Source: Fidelibacterota bacterium
GTDB taxonomy: Bacteria; Pseudomonadota; Alphaproteobacteria; Rhodospirillales; Rhodospirillaceae
Length of the DNA: 64,000 bases
Direction: 5' to 3'
Assembly: GCA_947475295.1 (NCBI GenBank)
Contig: CANJLF010000001.1
Coordinates: 62,001 to 126,000 of the forward strand
Below the pieces are notes generated by a model. It saw only the letters and a program-made list of their open reading frames with translations, was not told the DNA's origin and made no database searches. This document shows, in pieces, positions 25,768 through 35,033 of this stretch (position 1 is its first letter; each line of letters begins with the position of its first letter). Both the position numbers and the translations under genes were made by a program.

Positions 25768-26697
25768 ATGTCCTCAGGGAAATACCGGCTCGTTACGCGC
25801 AGCGATTTCGACGGCCTTGTCTGCGCCGCTATCCTCAAGGAACTGAACATGATCGATGAGATCAAGTTCGTCCACCCGAAGGACATGCAAGACGGCGTGA
25901 TTGAAATCACCAATCGCGATATCACCACCAACCTTCCGTTTGTGGAAGGCGTGTATCTCGCCTTCGACCACCACGAAAGCGAAACCATCCGCGTCGGCAA
26001 AAAAGACAATCATGTCATCGACTCAAAGGCGCCCTCGGCGGCCCGCGTGGTCTATGACTATTACGGCGGCAAGAAGAAAATCCCGCGCATCTCAGATGCC
26101 TTGATGGAGGCTGTGGATAAAGGCGACGCCGCCCAGTTCAACAAGGACGAAGTGCTTAACCCGCAAGGCTGGGACTTGATGAATTTCATCATGGATGCCC
26201 GCACCGGCTTGGGCCGCTTCCGTGAATTCACCATTTCCAACTATCAGCTGATGATGGAGCTGATCGACAAATGCGTGCAGATGTCGGTGGAAGACATCCT
26301 TATGCTGCCGGACGTGGTCGAACGCGTCGATCTTTACATCGAGCATGAAACCAAGGCCAAAGACCAGATCAAGCGCTGCTCGACGGTGCATAAGAATCTG
26401 GCGATCCTGGACCTGCGCGAGGAAGAAACCATCTGGGCGTGCAACCGTTTCTTGATTTACGCGCTTTATCCCGCCACCAACATCTCCATCCACGTCATGT
26501 GGGGCTTAAAGAAGCAGAACACCGTGTTCGCCATCGGCAAGTCGATCTTCGACCGGTCCAGCAAAACCAATGTTGGCGAGCTGTGCTTAAAGTACGGCGG
26601 CGGCGGTCACCAGGCGGCGGGCACCTGTCAGGTTCCCAACGACTTGGCCGAAAAGACGCTGAAAGACCTGATCGAGAAGATCAATAAGGACGGCTAA
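25768..26697 (+). CDS. DHH-superfamily phosphoesterase-like protein
   Basis: A 309-residue protein of the DHH/DHHA1 superfamily (exopolyphosphatase, NrnA and RecJ relatives). Motif I is RSDFDGLVCAAIL (about 11-23), where the usual first His is replaced by Arg-Ser; motif III is the signature FDHHES (about 70-75); the C-terminal DHHA1 part has GGGGHQAAGTCQ. Substrates in this group are short oligonucleotides, cyclic dinucleotide products or polyphosphate; the true one is unknown. It is monocistronic and is followed by the second palindrome pair. Confidence 0.82.
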   Translation: MSSGKYRLVTRSDFDGLVCAAILKELNMIDEIKFVHPKDMQDGVIEITNRDITTNLPFVEGVYLAFDHHESETIRVGKKDNHVIDSKAPSAARVVYDYYGGKKKIPRISDALMEAVDKGDAAQFNKDEVLNPQGWDLMNFIMDARTGLGRFREFTISNYQLMMELIDKCVQMSVEDILMLPDVVERVDLYIEHETKAKDQIKRCSTVHKNLAILDLREEETIWACNRFLIYALYPATNISIHVMWGLKKQNTVFAIGKSIFDRSSKTNVGELCLKYGGGGHQAAGTCQVPNDLAEKTLKDLIEKINKDG

Positions 26698-26739
26698 ACC
26701 GACCTTCTGTGCGTGACGATCTCATGTGCCGTCCCCTCA

Positions 26740-26817
26740 CGCGTGCGGCGGATTTGAAGTTCCGTAAATGTCGCGGCTAAGCCCGTATCGGAACTTCAAA
26801 TCCAAAAGCCGCACGCG
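26740..26817 (+). repeat. Palindromic element B1 (78 bp, bulge on 3' arm)
   Basis: The outer stem CGCGTGCGGC (26740-26749) pairs perfectly with 26808-26817. The inner stem GGATTTGAAGTTCCG (26750-26764) pairs perfectly with 26789-26803. The loop is 24 nt. Four unpaired A (26804-26807) lie between the tiers on the 3' arm only. Tier lengths, loop and bulge position match A1, while the outer stem sequence is different. Confidence 0.88.
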
Positions 26818-26828
26818 CTCCATAAAAA

Positions 26829-26907
26829 AACAGTGTCGCTCATGATTCCAAAGTTCGCATCATCGCCGCGGCGGGGTGCTTGCGAACTTTGGAATCGCGA
26901 CACTGTT
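26829..26907 (-). repeat. Palindromic element B2 (79 bp, inverted partner of B1)
   Basis: The outer stem AACAGTGTCGC (26829-26839) pairs perfectly with 26897-26907. The inner stem GATTCCAAAGTTCGCA (26844-26859) pairs perfectly with 26881-26896. The loop is 21 nt. The unpaired TCAT (26840-26843) is on the 5' arm, so B2 faces B1, as A2 faces A1. Only 11 bp separate B1 and B2. The gap 26698-26944 holds nothing else that I can identify. Confidence 0.88.
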
Positions 26908-26944
26908 GGGGGCGGCACTTTGTTTATGACGCTCCGTTTGCCCC

Positions 26945-28069
26945 ATGAGTGAAACCCCGCTGCAACGCTACCGTGCGCTTGTGCAGGCCGGCGAGCTGAA
27001 GCCCGATCAGGTTCAGGAGCTGGCGGCGGAAAAACTCACCGGCCTTGCGCATGCCCTCAAGGACTACGCGCCGAAAAGCGGCAAAAAAGGCTGGATGAAT
27101 CGTTTTGGCTTGAAGGCGCGCGATGAAACGCCGCCGCCCCAGGGGCTTTATCTTTACGGCGGGGTGGGGCGCGGCAAGTCCATGCTGATGAATCTGTTCT
27201 TCGAGACCGCGCCGATCGCGGCCAAGGAACGCGTCCACTTCCACGCCTTCATGCGCGACATCCACGCCGAGATCCATCGCCGCCGCCAAATGCCGATGTA
27301 CGAAGACGAGGGCGATCCCATCCCCGGCATGGCTGATGGGATTGCCGATAACGCCACGCTGTTGTGCCTCGACGAACTGGAAGTGCGCGACATCTCCGAT
27401 GCCATGATCGTCGGCCGGCTGTTCCAGAAGCTGTTCGAGCGCGGCGTCGTGGTGGTGACCACATCCAACCGGCATCCGGACGATCTTTATAAACACGGCC
27501 TGCAGCGCGACCGTTTCCTTCCGTTCATCTCGATCATCAAGCATCGCCTTGATGTCTTGCCCCTCGAGGCCGCGCAGGATTACCGCTTAGGGCGACTCGC
27601 AGGTCAGTCGGTCTATCACACACCTTTGGGTGTGGCCGCCGACGCGGCGCTGGATGCGGCCTGGGCGCGACTCACGGACGATGCGGAGCCCACACCTGAC
27701 TATGTGCATGTACCGGGGCGGCGTATCGAGGTCCTTGCCGCCGCTCACGAAGTCGCGCGGTTTACCTTCAGCGATCTTTGCGAGCAGGCCTTGGGCCCCA
27801 GCGATTACCTTGCCATCGCCGCGCAGTTCTCGACGGTGATCCTAAAAGACATTCCGCAGATGACCGAAGAGAAGAAGGATTCCGCGCGCCGCTTTGTAAC
27901 GCTGATCGATGCGCTTTACGAGCACCGCACGGCCTTGGTGTGTTCGGCCGCGGTGCCGCCGGAGCAGCTTTACATCGGGCGGGAAGGCGGCTTTGAATTC
28001 GCCCGCACGGCGTCACGCCTGATCGAAATGCAGGCCGCCGACTACATCAGGCAGCGTCATCTCGAATAA
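26945..28069 (+). CDS. zapE: Cell division protein ZapE (AFG1-like ATPase)
   Basis: ZapE is an AAA-type ATPase that associates with the FtsZ ring and membrane-protein biogenesis; the eukaryotic relative AFG1 acts in mitochondria. The 374-residue protein has Walker A GGVGRGKS (72-79), Walker B LLCLDELEV (139-147), the sensor region TTSNRHPDDLYKHGLQRDRF and the C-terminal IEMQAADY. It starts 37 bp after palindrome B2. In many Alphaproteobacteria zapE lies beside mdh and sucCD, and here mdh follows after two minus-strand genes. Confidence 0.93.
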   Translation: MSETPLQRYRALVQAGELKPDQVQELAAEKLTGLAHALKDYAPKSGKKGWMNRFGLKARDETPPPQGLYLYGGVGRGKSMLMNLFFETAPIAAKERVHFHAFMRDIHAEIHRRRQMPMYEDEGDPIPGMADGIADNATLLCLDELEVRDISDAMIVGRLFQKLFERGVVVVTTSNRHPDDLYKHGLQRDRFLPFISIIKHRLDVLPLEAAQDYRLGRLAGQSVYHTPLGVAADAALDAAWARLTDDAEPTPDYVHVPGRRIEVLAAAHEVARFTFSDLCEQALGPSDYLAIAAQFSTVILKDIPQMTEEKKDSARRFVTLIDALYEHRTALVCSAAVPPEQLYIGREGGFEFARTASRLIEMQAADYIRQRHLE

Positions 28070-29139
28070 TTAGAGCTCGCAGGTGGTTTTGGCGCGGGCT
28101 TCCAATTGACGCTTGATGGCGTCGCGCATCTCTTGTTCATTGGCGTAGAACTCGGGCAATTCCCGCAGCAAAAGGACGAAGGTGCCGGTCTTGGCGTCGT
28201 CGGGCGCGACCTTGGGGTGAAGCGGATCCTCGGCGAATTCCGGATTCACCACCGCGATTTTCAAATTCGGCATGCGCAGTTTCAGGCGTTCCACGGTCCC
28301 CAGGAACGATTCGCTATGGAACGAGCCGTCGATATGCACGACCTTGCGCCCGGGATTCTTCTGCAGGTGTTGGGCAATGGACTCGGCCATGGTGTCGTCG
28401 CGCGTTACTTGGGCGGCAAAACTGCGGATGGCGGTCTCGGAGGGCGGCTTGCGCGGCGCGGGCTTATCGCCGGGTTTATCGGTGGTTTCCTCGCCGCCGT
28501 GGCCCGCGTCGCCGCCGGCGAAGCCCATGAACTTGTCCTTGTAGGGCCCATCCTGCAAATTCAGTGTCGCCGCCGCCCAGGCGCGTTGTTCGGGCTTTAG
28601 GCGCGCGAAGAAAGCCTCGCCCTCCTTGCCGACGCAACGCACGATTTTTTCGGGCGCATTGGCGGCGACGACGGGCAATTTGTGTTCCTTGGCGAACTCC
28701 ACCAAAGGCCGGTAGCTGGTGGAATAATTGCCCCAGGCCCGCGCGTTTCTCATGAAGGGCGCCTCGCCGATCTTGTCCGCGAGATAATCGTCAACCACCG
28801 GCTGCACATCGCGTTCGAACTGCTCCATGGAGAGCGTCAGATTGCGCGCGCGCGTATAGATCGCGCGTAAGAGCGACATCTCGGCAAGGTGACTGCCGGG
28901 ATGCTCGTGGGCCTCGCCGATGAAAATCACATCAAAGCCGGCCAGCACGTCGGCGGCGTCGTCCACTGAAGCCGGTGTTGGCGCGCGGGCGCCGGCGTCG
29001 GTGCGCATCAACAGATAGGAGGTCAGGTCGGGCAGCCTCGGGCCCATGAAGGGGACGGAGGTGGTGCCGCAGGCCGCGAGCATCACCGCCAGCATCATCG
29101 TGAGCGCCGCCGCAACGAAATATGGGCCTTTGATTGTTT

Positions 29140-29143
<4 letters not shown>
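28070..29143 (-). CDS. ChaN-family lipoprotein
   Basis: A 357-residue predicted lipoprotein with the ChaN/DUF399 fold, some members of which bind haem. The signal has a hydrophobic core and lipobox MLAAC with Cys25. Conserved segments are DVIFIGEAHEHPGSHLAEMS (about 72-91) and HIDGSFHSESFLGTVERL. The open frame extends to 29263, but TTG 29143 overlaps the stop of the upstream gene as TTGA, has AGGAG 8 nt before it, and gives a proper lipoprotein signal. Coupled translation with the cysteine-rich M23-like protein suggests a shared envelope role. Confidence 0.82.
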
Positions 29144-31405
<2,262 letters not shown>

Positions 31406-31430
31406 TTTTTAGGCAGAGAACGGACTATCA

Positions 31431-32630
31431 ATGAACATTCATGAGTACCAAGCAAAGCAGCTTCTTAAAAAGTACGGTGTACCCGTGCTCGACGGCGGTG
31501 TGGCTTACACCGCTGAAGAAGCGGAAAAAGTGGCGCAGGGCCTGAAGTCCAGCGTCTTCGTCGTAAAATCGCAAATTCACGCCGGCGGTCGCGGCAAAGG
31601 CACTTTCAAGGAAGCCGCTGCCGGCGGTAAGGGCGGCGTGCGCGTCGTCAAATCCGTCGCCGAGGTCAAGGAAAACGCCCAGCAGATGATCGGCAATACG
31701 CTGGTCACGCATCAGTCCGGCCCCGAAGGCAAGAAGGTCAAGCGCGTTTACATCGAGTCCGGCTGCAATATCGCCCGCGAACTCTACCTTGCGTTCCTGG
31801 TCGATCGCGGTACCTCTCGCGTTACCATCATGGCGTCCACCGAAGGCGGCGTGAACATCGAAGACGTGGCGCACAACACGCCTGAGAAGATCGTGTTCCA
31901 AAGCATCGATCCGGCCACCGGCATCCAGGGCTTCCATTGCCGTAAGATCGCCTTCGCGCTGGGTCTGAAGGACAACCAGGTCAAGTCCTGCACCAAGCTG
32001 CTGATGTCTCTCTACAAGGCATTTTTGGAAACCGATGCGTCGATGCTGGAAATCAACCCGCTGGTGGTCACCAGCGAAGGCGAAGTCCTGCCGCTCGATG
32101 CCAAGATGAACTTCGATTCCAACGCGCTCTATCGACATCCCGAAATCGTCGAGCTGCGCGACGAGGACGAAGAAGATCCGATGGAGCTCGAAGCCTCCAA
32201 ACACGACCTCAACTACATCAAGCTCGACGGCTCCATCGGCTGCATGGTCAATGGCGCAGGTTTGGCCATGGCGACCATGGACATCATCCAGCTGTACGGC
32301 GCGGCGCCCGCCAACTTCCTCGACGTCGGCGGCGGCGCGACCAAAGAGCGCGTCACCACCGCCTTCAAGATCATTCTGTCCGATCCGAACGTCGAAGGCA
32401 TTCTGGTGAACATCTTTGGCGGCATCATGCGCTGCGACGTCATCGCCGAGGGCGTGGTGTCGGCGGCCCGCGAGATCAGCCTCAATGTGCCGCTGGTCGT
32501 GCGCCTCGAGGGCACCAACGTCGAGTTGGGCAAGAAGATCATGGCCGATTCCGGCCTGCCCATTATTTCCGCTGACAATCTTGCCGATGCCGCCCAAAAA
32601 GTGGTCAAGGCCGTTAAGGAGGCCGCGTAG
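31431..32630 (+). CDS. sucC: Succinyl-CoA synthetase beta subunit (ADP-forming)
   Basis: SucC with SucD interconverts succinyl-CoA and succinate with substrate-level phosphorylation. The 399-residue protein has the ATP-grasp domain (start [19 protein letters not shown], then [12 protein letters not shown]) and the C-terminal CoA-ligase domain with [14 protein letters not shown] and [15 protein letters not shown]. It begins 25 bp after mdh and its stop TAG is followed directly by the ATG of sucD, so translation is probably coupled. Confidence 0.98.
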   Translation: MNIHEYQAKQLLKKYGVPVLDGGVAYTAEEAEKVAQGLKSSVFVVKSQIHAGGRGKGTFKEAAAGGKGGVRVVKSVAEVKENAQQMIGNTLVTHQSGPEGKKVKRVYIESGCNIARELYLAFLVDRGTSRVTIMASTEGGVNIEDVAHNTPEKIVFQSIDPATGIQGFHCRKIAFALGLKDNQVKSCTKLLMSLYKAFLETDASMLEINPLVVTSEGEVLPLDAKMNFDSNALYRHPEIVELRDEDEEDPMELEASKHDLNYIKLDGSIGCMVNGAGLAMATMDIIQLYGAAPANFLDVGGGATKERVTTAFKIILSDPNVEGILVNIFGGIMRCDVIAEGVVSAAREISLNVPLVVRLEGTNVELGKKIMADSGLPIISADNLADAAQKVVKAVKEAA

Positions 32631-33506
32631 ATGGCCGTTCTCGTCAATAAAAGCACCAAGGTCATTTGCCAGGGTTTCACCGGCAGCCAAGGTACATTCC
32701 ACTCCGAGCAGGCGATTGCTTACGGCACGCAGATGGTCGGCGGCGTGACACCCGGCAAGGGCGGCACCAAGCATCTTGATCTGCCGGTGTTCGACACCGT
32801 GGCCGAAGCCAAGAAAGCCACCGGCTGCGATGCCACCGTGATCTACGTGCCGCCGCCGTTCGCCGCCGATGCCATCCTTGAAGCCATCGACGCCGAGATT
32901 CGCCTCGCGGTCTGCATCACCGAAGGCATTCCGGTGCTGGACATGGTGAAGGTTAAGCGCGCGCTCTCGGGCTCCAAGACGCGGCTGGTCGGTCCCAACT
33001 GCCCCGGCGTGATCACACCGGGCGAATGCAAGATCGGCATCATGCCCGGCCACATCCATCGCCGCGGCAAGATCGGCATCGTGTCGCGTTCCGGCACGCT
33101 GACCTATGAAGCCGTCGCGCAGACCACCGCCGCGGGTCTGGGTCAAACCACTTGTATCGGCATCGGCGGTGACCCGGTCAACGGAACCAACTTCATCGAT
33201 TGCCTGGACCTGTTCCTGGGCGACGATGAAACCCTGGGCATCATCATGATCGGCGAAATCGGCGGCACCGCCGAGGAGGACGCCGCCGCGTTCTACAAGG
33301 CCGCCAAAAAGAAAAAGCCCATCGTCGGCTTCGTCGCGGGCGCGACCGCGCCTCCGGGACGCCGCATGGGCCATGCCGGCGCCATCATCTCCGGCGGCAA
33401 AGGCACGGCGGCGGCGAAGTTCGAAGCCATGAAAAGCGCGGGCTTCATGATTGCAGATTCACCGGCGTCCCTGGGCTCCACCATGGTCAAGGCGATGAAG
33501 GGCTAA
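32631..33506 (+). CDS. sucD: Succinyl-CoA synthetase alpha subunit
   Basis: SucD binds CoA and carries the phosphohistidine. The 291-residue protein has the CoA-binding [35 protein letters not shown], and the active-site His in [17 protein letters not shown] (about 248). It abuts sucC. In the usual alphaproteobacterial order sucA follows; here a PagL-like and a sulfotransferase gene come first. Confidence 0.98.
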   Translation: MAVLVNKSTKVICQGFTGSQGTFHSEQAIAYGTQMVGGVTPGKGGTKHLDLPVFDTVAEAKKATGCDATVIYVPPPFAADAILEAIDAEIRLAVCITEGIPVLDMVKVKRALSGSKTRLVGPNCPGVITPGECKIGIMPGHIHRRGKIGIVSRSGTLTYEAVAQTTAAGLGQTTCIGIGGDPVNGTNFIDCLDLFLGDDETLGIIMIGEIGGTAEEDAAAFYKAAKKKKPIVGFVAGATAPPGRRMGHAGAIISGGKGTAAAKFEAMKSAGFMIADSPASLGSTMVKAMKG

Positions 33507-33545
33507 CAGCCCCTCATCCACGACCGCTCCCTCCGTTTGGTGATC

Positions 33546-34082
33546 ATGATGTTTCAACGACACATTGCCGCGGCCGTTCTCCTTATGGCCGCGGCGGTTT
33601 GCGCCGTGCCCGCTTCCGCAAAAGACGACGCGCGTCTGATGCTGGGGACCGGCGTGTTCGGCTTCGGCGTGGCCAGCGAACCCCACCACGCGGAATGGCG
33701 TATCCAATACCGCTTCCAGCAAGGCATCTTCGGAACAGAAGGTGTGTTCCGCGGCTTCAAGCCTCTGGTCGGTTTCGCCGCGCAAAGCAACGGCTCAATG
33801 TTCGGTTACGCCGCGCTGGCGGCGCCCCTTGTGTTCGGCGATGAAGATCGTTGGGAAGTCGTGTTGGAAGGGGGCCCGGGCTACTACCGGCAGGGTTCGA
33901 GTTCGCTCAATCTTGGCGGCAAGTTCGAATTCCACGTTGGCTTGGCCACCAGCTATGCCATCAACGACAGCGGCCGCCTCGGCATTGGCATCTATCACAT
34001 CTCCAACGCCAACTTTCATAAGAAGAATCCCGGCGTGAATTCGATCCTCGCCAGCTACACCTTTGCTTTCGACGGACTATGA
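33546..34082 (+). CDS. PagL-like lipid A deacylase / acyloxyacyl hydrolase family protein
   Basis: A 178-residue protein with a signal peptide (about 1-25, ending PASA) and an outer-membrane beta-barrel pattern. The segment YHISNANFHKKNPGVNS carries the PagL catalytic His151 and Ser153. In Pseudomonas PagL a Glu lies 12 residues after the Ser; here Asn165 stands there, as in some family members, so activity is not certain. PagL removes the 3-O acyl chain of lipid A. ATG 33546 or 33549 is the start; TTG 33537 and GTG 33540 also fit the frame. It lies 39 bp after sucD and overlaps the next gene. Confidence 0.75.
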   Translation: MMFQRHIAAAVLLMAAAVCAVPASAKDDARLMLGTGVFGFGVASEPHHAEWRIQYRFQQGIFGTEGVFRGFKPLVGFAAQSNGSMFGYAALAAPLVFGDEDRWEVVLEGGPGYYRQGSSSLNLGGKFEFHVGLATSYAINDSGRLGIGIYHISNANFHKKNPGVNSILASYTFAFDGL

Positions 34083-34767
34083 TTCTCGGGCCTTGATCCT
34101 CGCACCCGCCAAACGCTTCATCTTCATCCACGTGCCGAAGGCGGCGGGCACATCCATCAACAGCGCGCTGTCGATGCACGACGCGTTCTATCCCGCGCGC
34201 GGCAAAAACATCGCGGCGCGCGAAGCTCATGCGGAAAAATCCGGTCTGCCGTCCGCGACAGCCGCCCTCGGCGAGCACGCCACGGCCAAACAGTTTATCG
34301 CCGCCCTGGGACGCACGGTTTACGACAGCTACTATTCTTTCGGATTTGTGCGTAATCCCTGGGACGTGGCGGTGTCGTGGTTTCACTACCGCCTGATCAA
34401 TCCCGCCGTGGGTGGTCACGCCGAAGCCGCCGCCGCCGGGACTTTCGAGACTTATGTGCGGCACGTACTCACGCAACCCGACGCAGCAAAATGGGTCGGA
34501 CTGCAGTATCCGTTTCTGGTCGATGACGCCGACCAGCCGGCGGTCAGTTTTGTCGGACGTTACGAGTCGCTCGCGGCCGATTTCGCCGCCGTGATCCAGC
34601 ACCTTGGCATCTCCATCCTGCCGCTCGATCATTTCAACCAGAGCTACCACGCCGCCTGGCCCAGTCTTTATTCGCGCGAGACCTTTGAGATCGTCGGCGC
34701 GCTGGTGGCACCCGACGCCAAACTGTTCGGCTACGGCCGCGATCCGGAGCTCTACGGCATCCGCTAA
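34063..34767 (+). CDS. Sulfotransferase-family protein
   Basis: A 234-residue cytoplasmic protein with the PAPS-binding signatures of Sulfotransfer-type enzymes: FIFIHVPKAAGTSIN (the 5'-phosphosulfate loop, about 19-33) and SFGFVRNPWDVAVSWF (the 3'-phosphate site, about 92-107). Bacterial members sulfate exported carbohydrates and lipids. The start is uncertain: TTG 34063 overlaps the PagL-like gene by 20 bp, and TTG 34093 is an alternative; no ATG is in frame near the beginning. Coupling with a lipid A enzyme suggests a surface glycan as target, which is inference. Confidence 0.78.
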   Translation: MLSTDYDSRALILAPAKRFIFIHVPKAAGTSINSALSMHDAFYPARGKNIAAREAHAEKSGLPSATAALGEHATAKQFIAALGRTVYDSYYSFGFVRNPWDVAVSWFHYRLINPAVGGHAEAAAAGTFETYVRHVLTQPDAAKWVGLQYPFLVDDADQPAVSFVGRYESLAADFAAVIQHLGISILPLDHFNQSYHAAWPSLYSRETFEIVGALVAPDAKLFGYGRDPELYGIR

Positions 34768-34790
34768 AATCAAAGGTAATCCTTTGATTT
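34767..34790 (+). terminator. Perfect hairpin after the sulfotransferase gene
   Basis: AAATCAAAGG (34767-34776), TAAT, CCTTTGATTT (34781-34790) is a perfect 10-bp stem beginning at the last base of the stop codon. There is only ATTT and no long T-run, so it may stabilise the mRNA end or terminate weakly. The remaining gap to sucA (34791-35033) shows nothing I can identify apart from the sucA RBS. Confidence 0.5.
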
Positions 34791-35033
34791 ATCGTTCATT
34801 ATTACAGATTCTGGGATTTTCCAGCGGGGCGTGGGGCCCCCGCTTGCTGCGCGCGGGAGCTGTCAGCGTTCAGTCACTTTTCGCATACCCGACCATCGTC
34901 TAAGTCGTTGTCAGCAACGGAATATTCGGCTATTACTAGGCCTTATGAGCCGCCCGTGTCTTAAGGCCCGTTCCCAGGGGGCCGGTCGGGTGCCTGTTTG
35001 GGACTTACATTCGGTATCTTTAAGGACTTACCC

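Noticed and set aside
31428-33374. 648-codon open frame opposite sucC and sucD
   Set aside because: Spans two certain genes in antisense and crosses their junction; composition is His/Arg/Asp-rich, typical of an antisense artefact.
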